From Azadirachta indica (lineage: Eukaryota; Streptophyta; Magnoliopsida; Sapindales; Meliaceae), in contig CM040447.1 of the NCBI GenBank assembly GCA_022749755.1, positions 4,424,545 through 4,488,544 on the forward strand: DNA of 64,000 nucleotides, in the 5' to 3' direction. The notes beneath the pieces are model-generated. The model ran no database searches. It had not been told where the DNA came from and worked only from the letters and a program-made list of their open reading frames with translations. Positions 1 through 13,190 of this stretch are shown piece after piece (position 1 is the first letter of the stretch; every line of letters starts with the position of its first letter). Made by a program: the position numbers and the translations under genes.

Positions 1-464
1 GTTTCAATTTTAAAGTTCCATCATGAATATAAAATTTTGAATTTTTATATTTTTTTTGATATTCTATTTAACTATTTTATGTATTTTAATTAATATTTTA
101 TAATTTACCTATTAGAAAAATGCATAAAATTTAGGACATTTATATACTTATATTTATTAACACAAGTTGGAAGTATATTTATATCAATTTAGAGGTTAAA
201 ATTTGGTTAAAATCTTACGATAACGAAAAAAATCGAAAGGAGTTTTAGTAATGTTTATTTGTAGAGAACAATTAATGTTGCATGGCTTTATTATTGCATC
301 CATATATTAGAGTATATTAATTACTCATTAAGTTCATTTAGGAAGAATATGCATGTATATGAGTTTTACATGAAATAGGTTAATTTACAAAATACATATA
401 CATATATATACATATGTACTCATTAAATTTATAGAGAATATGTTCAACTTTTGCTTGAAATAGG

Positions 465-465
465 T

Positions 466-503
<38 letters not shown>
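465..503. repeat. (AT)n microsatellite
   Basis: Alternating AT run, matching 16632-16652 in context, so it predates the duplication. Confidence 0.9.
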
Positions 504-544
504 ATACTCAGTATACTCATTAAGTTTAAGATAAGCGTATTACT

Positions 545-1150
545 ATAATTTACAGAAAATTAGATGTAGACTTGAATCAAAATAAAAGATATGATTTTTT
601 CTAAATGATTTATTTACACAAAAATTTTAGTATATCGAAAAGCAATTTACGTGAATCAAAATTTTAATTGGTCCGAGAAATAAAGGACTTGTTTGATTTA
701 TTCTTCAAAAATGGTTTTAAAAATTAAAATACTGAATTGTAATTTTAAAATTTTGTTTTTGAAAATTATTCGAACATATTATTCAAAAAATAATTTTAAA
801 ATTTAAAATAAATGTCTAGCACAATATTTGAAAACATGTTTTTCATTCGAGTCATCAGTAATTTTATTAAACAGAAAATTATATATATCACAAATGTAAA
901 ATAAAAAATGTAGATGTGAATGGTTCTTAAAAGATTAATCAACTCATCCACATAATACCCATTATGAATTAATTATCAATAAATATTTATTCACAATTAT
1001 GAATAGCAAATTATAAAATACAACATTAAAATTAATCAAATATTATATATGAACCCAATTTTGTCTTTGTAGACAATCATGTTTAAACAAGCAGGAAAAT
1101 TTCTTCCAAATTTCTTTTTTTTGTTTAACTTTTAAAAAGACTTTTTATTT
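545..1150. repeat. Repeat Y, copy 1
   Basis: About 0.6 kb AT-rich repeat sharing a stretch beginning near 'actttaatcaaaataaaa' with the other copies. It is followed directly by a Z repeat. No coding capacity. Confidence 0.7.
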
Positions 1151-1179
1151 TTACAACAATTATTGAACAAGAAACAATA

Positions 1180-2755
1180 TTTTGTCCGCCTTTTAATATG
1201 AAAGAAAAGTTTTAAGTTTTGAAAAAGAAAGAGTTCATAAAAGATAGGAGAGAAAAAATAGAAGAACTACATAAGAGAGTAAAAAGAGAGGTATAACTAG
1301 ATTGTACTAGATAGAGGTTAAAAAAGTAAAAACTCTTAAAACAATAATTTATCTTTCTTAATTTACACTACATTTTAAATACATTTTGAAAATAATTTCC
1401 TGAAGTAAATTTATAATAAAATCACCAGACGCGTTTTTTTTAATATTCCTTCAACAGTTTTTCAAAAAGAGTTACCAAACAAGTGTATTCAATATTTATG
1501 TTTAAAAAATTAGGAATTGTATTTTATTCAAATGGGCCCTAAATATTTTTAAATACATTTTGGTCTTTTGAAAGTGTTGGATAAAATTAAATTGCGATAG
1601 TAAATAAAATGTTTATGTATACTTAATTTCATAAATATTTAAAAATTCACTTAAGGGAGATTGAGTTTTTAAATACATTTTTGACATATTTGCATTGTCT
1701 AAAATAAATTTTTTTTAAATATATTTTGAACTTTCAAAAAAATATTAAAAGCTCACTTAATTATTTTATATTTTATGCCGATTGTTATTGATAGTGAAAA
1801 TTATAGTATAAACTTTTAAGTTGTTTAAATGCAAATATTGAAGATTTTTTGAAAGAAGGTTGATTTTCAAAAGTTAAAATGTAATTAAATTTTTTTTTGA
1901 CATTTCAAAATTCTAAAATCTTTTGATCAACCTATGTCTACTGTAATTTACAAATTATTATTTTAATTTCCTAATATACAGTTTAAAAGAATTAAAGGTA
2001 AAAATATATTATTTTAATAAATTTGTTTGAAGATATTAAGGGTCAATTTTGGATTATTATAGAATTTAAAATAATATACTTTTGGAGTGAAGTAAAAATA
2101 ATTAGTTTTGAACAAAATCAATTTAGTATTTAGCAAATTTTATTTTCAAAAGTATTGTAAATTTCAAAAACAGTTTTGTCTGTTTGATAAATTTTATTGT
2201 TAAAAAATTACAGTAATCATAATTACCAAAATATACACATTAAACAGTACTAATAAAAGAAATGTAATTTTAGCCAAGTGCTTGTTTAAATACACACATA
2301 ATGCTTTGAAATAATTTATGGCAAAAAATATAAAATTTTAATTATATTTTTAAAAAAATAAAAAAAATAATAAAAAGAAAAAATATTTTGATTTCAATAC
2401 TTTCATTTCCTAATTAAAGTTAAAATTTAATAATTGCTTTAGGGACAATTTTGGGTTTTTTTAATTCTAAACGGATATATTTGGTATTATGTTTACAAAT
2501 AAAATTGCTTTCTAAATTCTAATTTTGAAAACAACTCCTTTCTTTATTTTCTAAAATCTGTTGTAAAATAAGGTGATTTTGTCAAAAGTGAATATGAAAA
2601 AATTTTCCCAAACACTTAAAATGACTATTAACTACTCAAAACACTTTTAACTCTTATAACAGCAATCTCACTCTAGGTTAGATTAGGGTTGTTAGGTTTA
2701 TATTTCGTGTCAGCATCTTATGATAAAGCTAAAATTTTGTTAATGCAATCCATAA
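1180..2755. repeat. Repeat Z, copy 1
   Basis: About 1.57 kb non-coding repeat, recognisable by 'attcaaatgggccc' near its start third and by 'ggttgttaggttta' near its end. It matches 5783-7340 and 17375-18935 end to end. It ends at an 'aatgtacaatc' motif where the flanking DNA changes. It is probably an old non-autonomous transposon or nested set; no terminal repeats were settled. Confidence 0.75.
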
Positions 2756-2769
2756 TGTACAATCTATTT

Positions 2770-3370
2770 TGCAAAAAAGTATAGACTTTAATCAAAATAA
2801 AACATACGATTTTTTAAATGACTTATTTACACAATAATTCTAGTACATGAAAAAACAATATTTGACCTGACTCAAAGTTTTAATTTATTATTTAAAAATT
2901 GTCTTCAAACATTAAAACATGGAATTGTAATTTTTAAATTTTCATTTTGAAAATGATTTGGATATTTTATTTAAAAATAAATTTTAAATTTTAAAATAAA
3001 TGTTTGATACAATATTTAAAAGAATGTTTTCCACTCGTGCGATTAGTACTTTTATTAAACAACAAATTATATACATAACAAATGTAGAATAAAAAAATAT
3101 GGATAAATGGTCAATAAAATGAGTCAGCTCATTCAAATAGATACTTTTATACACTGGTTATCAATAGATATTTACTCATAATTAGGAATAGAAAATTATC
3201 AAATATAGCATTTAAATTAACTAAGAATCATGAACCCAATTCTATCTTCATGTACAATAATGTTCAAAACAACTACAAAGATTCTTCCAAATTTGTTTTT
3301 TTCACCTCTTAAAAAAGTTTTCACTTTTATGATAATCATCAAACAATAATCAATATTTCTTTTTTATTTT
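2770..3370. repeat. Repeat Y, copy 2
   Basis: Same unit as 545-1150, but followed by non-Z DNA that matches block B at 12330-12720. Confidence 0.7.
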
Positions 3371-3849
3371 ACAGTTAATTATAATAAAATGTTTTGGCTC
3401 ACTATCTCTAATTACTAATATTATTGACTTGCTATCCTGGTAATTATTATTTGCAATGCACACAATCTATTAACATTTTTCGCCTATTTTATTTTAATAA
3501 ATGTATGACAAGCGCAAATTTTATTGTCATTTAAGTATATTAGTAATTATTTTTGTAAACATTTAACATTTATATATGCATATATATATATATATGAATG
3601 AAACTATTATGTTTGAATTTTTTTAACGAATTGATAGTTCACTGCTCGTCAATAATATTTCACAGATTAAATATACAATTTTAGGTAGGTAGATCAATAT
3701 ATAAAGACTTCATAGTTCTAGACTTTTGGAATATTAGAATCTTCATCCGGAGAAGAATAAAGAAAAACTGTGCTATTTGGTAATCTAGGACTAGGATTTG
3801 ACTCTTAATAACATTTCAGCAATTAATTGCAATAATAAGGTTTGAATAT

Positions 3850-5165
3850 TTATGTGATCTTTATAAAGTAAAGTTTGAGGAATATTATTTTAAGGTTAGT
3901 GCTTAAGTGTGTGTCATCCGATTTTAACAAGCGTTGTATTTGAGTTAAATTAGGTGTGTTAAATTGGGTGGTTACAAAGAGCACTAGTCAACAACTATGG
4001 TTTACAATTCCACAGTTGTTGATTATTGCTCTTTGTGCTGCTGTCTTTTATGGTTTGTCCAAACAAAAATGAATTGACTAATTGTATACAAAAGCCTCCC
4101 TATTTCTCAAAATTTGATTGTGAAAGTGCATTTTGGCAAATAAGATGACATGAAGAATGAGTTGCACAGTTTTTGGTTGTTTAGAAAAATAAAACTTAAT
4201 TTATTTGACAAACTTAATTATAGTACTCCAACGTAAAATATTTAAGCTTTTTTCGGAAATTATTCTTAAAATTTGATACATATTAAACACATATAATAAT
4301 TTTTATTAGTTATATCAAATATATTTTTATCGGTTTTAAATATGAAATCAATTTTCAAATATTACGGCAATATATTTTTCAGACTATACAAAGTACAAAG
4401 ATTAGAAACTAATTTTTTATTTACACTAATATTTTTTGAAAATTGAATTGCAAACAAAATCCACCGTGTACATTTTTCAATGTTATCTTTTCTAGCTCCT
4501 TTCTTTTTTTCATTGATTGAATTTAAGTCTAACTTTAAAAATTAAATATTTATAATACAATGTAAGACATTTAACAATAGAAAAATCTATGTACATTAAT
4601 CAATAAAAATATAATTTATTTTTAATAAAATGACATATGAAATGCGTAAATGTAGTATACATACATTTGAAAAAAGAAATGTTCCAAGTAGTATATTTGT
4701 TCAACGCATTGGTGGGTTAGTCAATTTATTTACTTAATTCTTGTAAAAGTATTTGCGGTCTGTTAAATATAACTTTTCAAATAAGATTTTTCGAAGTAGA
4801 CCTTATACACATATATCTTTTATAAGTAAAGCTTTTAATAAAAGACAATTAATCAATAATTGTCACAAATAACTTTAGAAAAATTGAAGTAATTATTTAA
4901 ATAAACAAATTTTTAATGTTCTATTTTACAGAAATAACATATAATTTTTAAAATAAAATAAGAGTACTTCGGTCAATTTCACATTTTAAAAAACTTGGAG
5001 AAGTTCCAAAAACAAAAGCCCAAAATTTGGACTTCTTCCAATAGAAGGAAAATGACTTTTTAATTACCAAAAACCTTTCTATAATATCAATTAAACTACA
5101 TTGAAAATTTTCAAAAAGATTTTTATAACCCATTTTATTTAATGAAAAAGCAAAACCAAAAGATC
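3850..5165. other. A-only stretch without genes
   Basis: Absent from block B, where the DNA equivalent to 3840 joins that equivalent to 5165. AT-rich. A segment at 4640-4760 resembles 23050-23210, so it belongs to the older locus and was lost from B. A chance minus-strand frame (4948-5211) is low-complexity and not believed. Confidence 0.5.
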
Positions 5166-5391
5166 GCTTATATAATAATACTAACTTATGGATCATAATT
5201 GTTAAAGACAATAATCTTTTATTCTATAGGGCTTGGATATATTAAAATCTTGAGTCTCCAAATACAAGAGCAGTTTATATGAATAGTTATTAATTATTGC
5301 TCATACTTATGAAAAATCTTCGATACATGAAGTTAATTTTATTTTCTTCTAAAACATTTTCAAGTTTACATTATGGATTAAAGCAAGCTAT

Positions 5392-5766
5392 TTAATGTTT
5401 TGGAGAATAAATAATATACTCATGCCAAACATGGTCACTTATAGCAAAAATATCTGCATTATTTTTCTTAGGGTAGTATGGTGCAGTTGCTCGCACAAAC
5501 TCATTATGACAAGCCCATCCCTTAGCTATAAGTTGTTGGCAACATTCAGGAGATAGATTCTCATGCTTGTACACACTCGCTTTGATAGCCTCGCCACATA
5601 CTGGTTGTAACTTGGTTCAACAAAGTTTTAGAAAATCATGAGTTTCCTTTGATAGTCAAGGTAAAGGCACAAGATCTTTAGCAGCCACAAGAACTCATGA
5701 AAGCATGACAAATATACTAAAAAGCAAAATAGATCTCTCAAAAGATTAGGACTCCATGCCTAGCAT
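5392..5766 (-). pseudogene. Secreted cysteine-rich protein, probable ECA1/prolamin-like family, broken copy 1 (block A)
   Basis: Aligning with the paralogue at 15720-16091 gives a 125-codon frame from the ATG at 5766. It has a hydrophobic leader at about residues 9-29 (interrupted), then cysteines at 49, 57, 75, 76 and 86. The segment around SPECCQQLIAKGWACHNEF is the best preserved. The paired Cys, the CH motif and the small size after a signal peptide match plant prolamin-like/ECA1 gametogenesis-related proteins, which act outside the cell, often in the female gametophyte. Stops fall at codons 7, 24, 37 and 50, and the sixth Cys is Tyr, so it cannot make the protein. The normal upstream region is missing: a deletion joins codon 1 almost directly to repeat Z. 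Family assignment rests on the Cys pattern. Confidence 0.6.
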
Positions 5767-5782
5767 ATTGTTTGTATATATT

Positions 5783-7340
5783 TTGAAAAAGAAAGAGTTC
5801 ATAAAACAGAGGAGAAAAAAAATGGAAATACATGAAGAGTAAAAAAAGATATATAACTGGATTATAGAGTTCAATTATAACTGGATTGTAGTAGATAGAG
5901 TTTAAAAATATAAAAACTCTTAAAACAATAATTTATCTTTCTTAATTTACACTACATTTTAAAACACATTTGGAAAATAATTTCTTGAAGTAAATTTATC
6001 ATAAAATCGCCAAACGCATTTTTTTTAATGTTCTTTCAACAGTTTTTCAGAAAAAGTTACCAAACAAGTGCTTTCAATTTTTATGTTTTAAAAAATTAAG
6101 AATTGTATTTAATTCAAATGGGCCCTACATAGTTTTAACTAAATTTTGGTCTTTTCAAAGTGTTGGATAAAATTAAATTGCGATAGTAAATAAAATGTTT
6201 ATATATACTTAATTTCATAAATATTTAAAAATTCACTTAAGGGACATTAAGTTTTTAAATTAATTTTTAACATATTTGCATGTTCCAAAATAAAATTTAT
6301 TTAAATATAGTTCGAATTTTCAAAAAAAATATTAAAAGCACACATAATTATTTTATATTTTATGTCGATTGTTATTGATAGTGAAAATTATAGTATAAAC
6401 TTTTAAGTTGTTTAAATGCAAATATTGAAGATTGCTAGAAAGAAGCTTGAATTTCAAAAGTTAAAATGTCATAAAATTTATTTTTGACGTTTCAAAACTC
6501 TAAAATCTTTTGATCAACCTATGTCTACTGTAATTTACAAATTATTTTATCAATTTCCAAAGATACAGTTTTAAAGAATTAAAGGTAAAAATATATTCTT
6601 TTAATAAATTTGTATAAAGATATTAAGGGCTAGTTTAGGATCACAATACATTTCAAAATAAGATACTTTTAGTATGCTATAGAAAAAATTGATTTTGAAC
6701 ATAATCAATTTAGTATTTAGCAAATTTTATATTTAAGAAAATTGTAACTTTCAAAAACAGTTTTGTTTGTTTGATAAATTTTATTCTTAAAAAATTAATT
6801 AACAAAATGTACATATTAAATAGTATTGATAAATAAAATTTAATTTTAGCCAAGTGTTTGTTTGTACACACACATAACGCTTTGAAATAATTTATAGCAA
6901 AAGATATATAAATTTTAATTATATTTTAAAAACAATAAAAAAGTAATAAAAAGCAAAAATGTTTTTTATTTTTATAATTTCATTTCTTAATTAAAGTTAA
7001 AATTTAATATTTGTTTTAAGGATAATTTTGGATTTTTTTAATTTTCAATGAGTATATTTGGTATTATGCTTACAAATAAAACTACTTTTCAAAATCTAGT
7101 TTCGAAAGCAACTCTTTTTTTACTTTCTAAAATCTATTGTAAAATAAGGTGATTTTGTCAAAAGTGATTATGAAAAAATTTTACCAAACACTTAAAATAA
7201 CTTTTAGCTACTTAAAACACTTTCAACTCTTCTAACAGCAATCTCGCTCCAAGTTAGATTAGGGTTGTTAGGTTTATGCTTGGTATCGACATCTTATGAT
7301 AACACTAGAATTTTTTTAATGCAATTCACAATGTACAATC
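5783..7340. repeat. Repeat Z, copy 2
   Basis: Begins abruptly at 'ttttgaaaaagaaagag', directly against the start of broken cysteine-rich copy 1. The matching B region has 1.3 kb in between, marking a deletion join in A. It continues into decayed Copia sequence. Confidence 0.75.
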
Positions 7341-7544
7341 CATTATATGGTAACAGATTTATTTGACCTTATAACAAACTTACCTATTCAGGTACTGAGG
7401 TTTGTATGAAACATTGTTTTGTTTAGCAAGCATATGTTATACTGCATTCCATTAAATGATTCTCTTCCCACAAGAAGTCCTTATCAAGGAACCACCCATT
7501 GTTTTCTAACTTTGTTATCTACAAAAATATTCAAGTTTTGCATT

Positions 7545-7733
7545 TTAATACCCAAAAAACTTTAGGTCCTTGAGTGTTAGTTTTGGTTCCTTTTGGAACC
7601 CAAATTTTTCTAACACCACATATGTGTTTTTCTTAATCGGGCATGGAAAACTCATATGGCCAACATCATTAAAATAATTGCATGTAACTTTGGAATCATT
7701 CATAGAAGTAGCCTTCACAAAGTACTTTTTCAA
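7545..7733 (-). pseudogene. Copia gag fragment with damaged zinc knuckle (block A)
   Basis: A 62-residue frame contains CNYFNDVGHMSFPC followed by a basic stretch and EKFGFQKEPKLT. Plant Copia Gag has a CCHC knuckle, then repeated WVPK-like segments; here the second Cys has become Phe. No flanking gag or pol reads through. It is a relic with no function of its own. Confidence 0.55.
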
Positions 7734-7739
7734 ATATTA

Positions 7740-8970
7740 TTCGTTTAATGTGAAGCTTGTATCCAATATATCCTTTGTTAAAAACACATCTTCAAGAGCC
7801 AGGCAAGAACACATATATATAAGCATAATTCGTATCAAATGCTAAATTGCCTTATGCACAGTGTCAAAAACTCACTCTTTTCATTGCCTTATGCACAATT
7901 GTTAGCCCAAATCTTTAAAGCATATTTGCAGTTTGTGTTTGTAAGCATAATTGGTTGACATGTGCATACCTTGTTAACAAATTATTGGCTTACCATTTTG
8001 ATTGTTTAATATTTAACTCTTTAGCCAAGGTTTGAAGGCATGTGGTGTGACCTAATACATGTTTCACTTGAATCATACATGCAATAATTAATATGTACAA
8101 AACACTCCCATGCCATTTTGTATTTTGACATGTGCTTAATTCTTCATTTATTTTATTCATTCATCATGCTTAAATGTATTTAAATTGAAATTTGTTCACT
8201 CAATGATTAACTTTTCCATCCATTTCAAGCCAAATATTAATGGACTTAATTGTTACTTACTGTATTTTGAATTGTTTAAATTGTGTTATGGCTTTGAATA
8301 GAAGAAAAAAGGGAAAAAATAGTATGTGAGAGTGGAACAGTTATTATGCATAGAAGTGTTCTTCCTCTGTTCATTGTTTTAGTGATAAACTTGTGGAAGA
8401 TTATTTACTATTTTGTTGTTATTTTTGACAATGCTAAAAAGAGGAGAGATATACAAATTTTTGCAAATGTGTTTTTATTTGTAAAAAAAATTTCTGCAAT
8501 CTTTTCATTCTTCCAATTTTTAACTTGTGAAACGAGAAACACATGTGATATGCAATACACTTAGGGGAGGTGTGATTTCTTTATTTTGTGTTGCATAGAT
8601 ATTACATGACGACTGTCTCATGATATATACATATATATATAGTTTGTATTTATTTGAAAATTTCTATTGTGCACTCTTTTAAAACAAAAAGGGAGAGAAG
8701 TTCTTATTAATTTTATCTTATACCTTACCCCTTGATTTTTAATTGTATTTGTTCAAAAGTTTACTGGGAATTTTTCATCTTGGAAATTTTTCAAATCTTT
8801 CTACAACTTATTTCTAAATATTGTTATCATACTCTTATATTTGATATTCTGCTTAAATGTTTTATTTATGCTATGGGGAGCATAAATTTTGGATTGCCTG
8901 ATTCATGATCAATTCATAAGCTAAATTTTTATTGGCAATCAATGGTTGTCTTCATAAAAAAAGGGGACAT
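7740..8970. other. Decayed retrotransposon 3' region, block A
   Basis: No gene. Matches 19390-20602. It ends in a purine-rich run (aaaaaaaggggac) directly before a TGTTAGCC LTR start, as expected of the 3' untranslated part of a Copia element on the plus strand. The gag relic to its left is on the other strand, so pieces of at least two elements are mixed. Confidence 0.45.
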
Positions 8971-9115
8971 TGTTAGCCTTAAGGCTCATTATCATTGTTT
9001 TAATCATAACAAACATTGATATCTTTTATTTAACTAGAGTCTTCTTGTAGCATTTGTTGTGATATTTTTAACATGAAAAGTTGAATACAAGTTGATCATC
9101 AAAAGGATATTTAAA
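8971..9115 (+). mobile_element. Copia LTR start, relic (block A)
   Basis: Begins TGTTAGCC after a polypurine run. It follows, with substitutions, the first ~150 bases of the LTR whose minus-strand start is at 15384, so it is the same family as the 12723-15384 element. The rest of the LTR is lost. Confidence 0.6.
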
Positions 9116-9119
9116 ATCA

Positions 9120-9465
9120 AGACATTCACGAATAGCTAATGGGAAGCCTTAAAACCAAATTTAAGAGATAATTGAAGAATTACGGACACAAATATTTGGT
9201 ATTTTTTATTGGTAATGTATCTTGAAATTGATCATTGATGAAAGATTAGTCAATAAGTTAATTTTCAATTTTAATTAATTATTTAGTTAATTAATATCAA
9301 TTAATTTCACAATTAATCTAATCAACTCACTATAAATAAAATAATGAAGACATGCAATTTAACATGGTTCGGATTTTTAAATTTGACATCCACAAGGCAA
9401 GGCTCATAGAAAAAATAAAATTACTAATAAATAAGATAATGCAAACACCAATCAACTTAGACAAA
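9120..9465. other. A-only insertion or B deletion
   Basis: Absent from block B, where homology resumes at 20740. AT-rich, with a 'aacatggttcgga' motif like those seen inside plant Copia LTRs; possibly LTR-derived. No gene. Confidence 0.35.
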
Positions 9466-9639
9466 TCAAAGGCTCCCTCTTTATTGTTGCTGCTATATAG
9501 TATCTTCTTATATGGCCTTCTTTCACAAGATCCCCTTATTTTTTGTCGTCAAACTCCCTTGTAATGAACACGACTTATTCACCCGAAGAAAATCAAGTTG
9601 ATTCCTAAAGAACATAGCCAAATTATCTTCATAACACTG

Positions 9640-11290
9640 AAAAGATCTAAATTCTTAAGTTTATTATAATAAGAATTGCAAACAAATATTTCTCACTAAA
9701 TTATTCTCAATTAAAGCATTAGGAAAAAAGATGAACAACTTAGAGAATCAAAATCATGGCTATAGAGAAGCTCTCTATGAACTAGTTTTTCACATGTTGG
9801 AGTCTTGACAAAATCTAAAACTTTTTTTTATTTATAATGAAAACATAAACTCTAGTCAAAAGAGGATTTCTATTTCCTTATTCCTTAAGGAAATAAATCT
9901 CTTATATTAGGAAGGATTTTTACCTTGCTATAAACTCCTTTTTCCCAAAGTCCTTCTTTCCATTGAGTTACATAATTGCAAATGCATGATTCCTAGTTAA
10001 GCTTTGATAATAAACTAATTTAAAAATAACTAAAAAACTAACGTACATGGATTTTAATTAAAACAAAAACTATGCAGATTTTTTCCACCGTACTTTTTTT
10101 GCAACATAATTTTTGTCTTACAAAAAGACCCACAAATTTTAGAATTCTAAAATTATATTTAATTCCCATATAATGCCAAGAAAAATCCTAACAATTGATT
10201 TACACTTAAAAGCTCCAATTGAATTTTCCATTACAACACATGTTTTTTAAGGCTTCTCAAAACTTCATAAAGCTATATGATTTTATTGCGAATATTTTAA
10301 ATATGTAAGAAATACGCAAGTCAAACATCAACTTCATTACACATTGTAGCTTTTATTTGTAACATCCAAAAGGAAATACTTTGCAGTTAACCTTTTCATA
10401 CCAGTAGTAAAAAACTCTAATTTCACTGCAAATGATAAAAAATTCGAACTAAGCACACTTCTTCTACTATTTCTTGCAGGCAAAAATGTATCAACTTTTT
10501 TCTGTCATTTCTTGTCAAAAAACCACATGAACCTACCATTTTCTTGTGTTGACCAAATCGTGTATTTCAATTTCAAATGATTTTGTCCTTTACTATTAAT
10601 TCCTACCATCTCAGCTGTTGTTCCTCCCTATTTCACCAATAAAAGCCACCTAAGAGATAGATCACTGGAAACACGAACTAAACTCAAGACGCGTGATTTT
10701 TATTCATGATTTTTAAAAATGAATAATAACAAAGATTGTAGGGATTTGCTTGGTTCATTATTATAGCTTTCATCAACAAAGTTTTGGATATGGTTTGAAA
10801 AAAATTTGTGTTTAAAAAAAAAAAGAGAGAAGCAACTGCTATAGCCATGGTAGAGAAAGTGACAAAGAGAGAAGAAATGAAAAATAATAAAAAAGATGAA
10901 AAGATGAAATTGGAGGTGGTGATGGTGGTGGCATATTTACAAATGGGATAAAAAAAAAGTGTGGAATCGAGGTGGTAGATTTGGAGATAGGCAAAAAGGT
11001 GGCAAAGGATGAAGAAAAATTCTAATAGATTATTACAAATGTAATGGCCGGGACAAAAATATTAAAATCATCCAAAGGATGTCTTGATTTGTTATTCACC
11101 AAAGTTTAGGATAAAATATTGTTATCCTTTATCATTGTTAATTAAAATAAAGGTAAAATAATTATTTTTATCAATATTTGGAGGTGGAGTGATGATTTTT
11201 AATAAATTAGGCATATATCTGACATATGTTAATAAATAAAAAGGCAAGACTAAAATAATCCTTTTTTCCGAAAACAATTTTTATTTTGGG
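9640..11290. other. Spacer between duplicated blocks
   Basis: No gene seen. The first few hundred bases (to about 10250) look like decayed LTR sequence. 10850-11000 is purine-rich with a GGT/GAT run. The block B match begins at about 11290. Confidence 0.4.
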
Positions 11291-11714
11291 TTTCAATTTT
11301 ATTTTCAATTTTAAAGTTCCATAATGAATACAATATTTTTAATTTTTCTATTTTTTTTGGCATTTTGTTTATCTATTTTATGTATTTTAATTAATATTTT
11401 ATAATTTATTTTTAGAAAAATGTATAAAATTTAGGACATTTATATACTTATATTTTTCAACATTATTTTATAGGTTAAAAATTACTTAAAAATCTTACGA
11501 TAACGAAAAAAATTGAAAGGAATTTTATTAATGTTTATTTGTAGAGAATAGTTAATGTTGCATGGGTTTATTATTGCATGCATATATTAGTGTATATTAA
11601 TTACTCATTAAGTTCATTTAGGAAGAATATGTATATATGTGAGTTTTACACGAAATAGGTTAATTTACAGAATATATTTATTATGTACTCATTAAGTTTA
11701 TGGTATGCATATTA

Positions 11715-12330
11715 CCATAATTTGCAAAAAACTATAGACTTTAATCAAAATAAAACATGTTTTTTTTAAATGACTTATTTACACAAAAATTCTAATATAT
11801 AGAAAAGCAATATTTGGCTTGACTTAAAGTTTTAATTTATTATTTAAAAATTGTTTTCATACATTAAAATATTGAATTTTAATTTTAAAATTTTTATTTT
11901 GAAAATGATTTGGATATTTTATTTAAAAATAAATTTAAAATAAACGTTTGGCACAATATTTAAAATCATGTTTTCACTTGTGCGATTAGTGAATTTATTT
12001 ATTAAAAACAAATATATACATGACAAATGTAAAATAAAAAAAAATGGATAAATGGTCAATAAAAATGAGTCAACTCATGCAGATAGAGACATTTTATACA
12101 CTAATTATCAAAAGATATTTACTCATAATTATGAATAGCAAATTATAAAATATAGCTTCCAAATTAACAAAAAATCATGAACCCAATTTTGTCTTCATAT
12201 ACAATGATATTCAAACAAGCAACAAAGATTCTTCCAATTTTCTTTCTTTTACCTCTTAAAAAAGTTTTTCATTTTTATGATAACTATCAAATAATAAACA
12301 ATAAACAATATTTCTTCTTTTTGTGATAAT
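11715..12330. repeat. Repeat Y, copy 3 (block B counterpart of copy 2)
   Basis: Closest to the copy at 2770-3370, including the DNA after it (attactaatattattgactt). It is the positional counterpart in block B. Confidence 0.7.
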
Positions 12331-12722
12331 TAATTGTAATAAAATATTTTGGCTTACTATCTGTAATTACTAATATTATTGACTTGTTATCCTGGTAATT
12401 ATTATTTGTAATGCACACAATTCTATTAATATTTTTTTGCCTATTTTATTTTAATAAATGTATGACAAGCGCAAATTTTATTTGTCATCAAAGTATATTC
12501 ATAATTATATTCATAAATATTAAAGTTATACATTTAATTACTTATATATATGACTCAAAATATTATGTTTAGATTTATTTACCAAATTGATAGCTCATTG
12601 CTCGTTAGTAATATTTTGAAGATTGAATATATAATTCTATGTGGGTAGATCAATATATAGAGACTTCATGGTTCTAGGCTTTTGGAATATTGGAATATTT
12701 GTCTGGAGAAGAATAAAGAAAA

Positions 12723-13190
12723 TAAAATATCACTAAGGCAACCCAAGAGGTGGAATTGGGTTTTTAAGGAATTTAACACTTTTAGAGCAACCCAGCAACT
12801 AATACCAAGCAATTTGAATTCTTTCTTAAGTGCAATACAATAAATTCAATAAATAACTCAATAATCAATATGTAAATTATCACAATTCAACCTCAACTAT
12901 GTGTGGTAAATGTGTATATCAATAATAAGCATAAACAATAATAGAGAGTACAGGGAAAGAGATTAAACACAATAGTTTCTATATGATTCAACAAACTTCG
13001 GCCTACGTGCATGCCTCCAAGCTTGCCAGATTGAGGATTCCACTAAAATGCCTTCAACCTAAGGCAAGCAAATACAACATCAAGTGGACTTTTGGGTGCC
13101 TCTTAAACTATACACCAAGAGAACTTGATCTGGTGCCTCTTTAATCTCTACAACCAAGTGACTTAAAGGTATCACTTAAACTTTATCCCA
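12723..13190 (-). repeat. 3' LTR of the Copia element, truncated
   Basis: Matches 13779-14280. It begins inside the LTR, joined to gag near 'cccaaatgatgg', and ends TTTTA, where the terminal CA has become TA. The first ~1.1 kb of this LTR is missing, so the deletion ran from gag into the LTR. Confidence 0.8.

Larger units (their letters stand above)
1..9640. repeat. Tandem segmental duplication, block A (starts before the window)
   Basis: Collinear matches with block B: 1-540 with 11295-11700, 2760-3780 with 11700-12722, 5165-5770 with 15510-16100, 5783-9115 with 17375-20735, and 9470-9640 with 20740-20895. Direct orientation, about 11 kb apart, diverged by many substitutions and small gaps. 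A alone has an extra Y-Z pair (545-2755), 3850-5165 and 9120-9465. No working gene lies in it. Confidence 0.85.
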
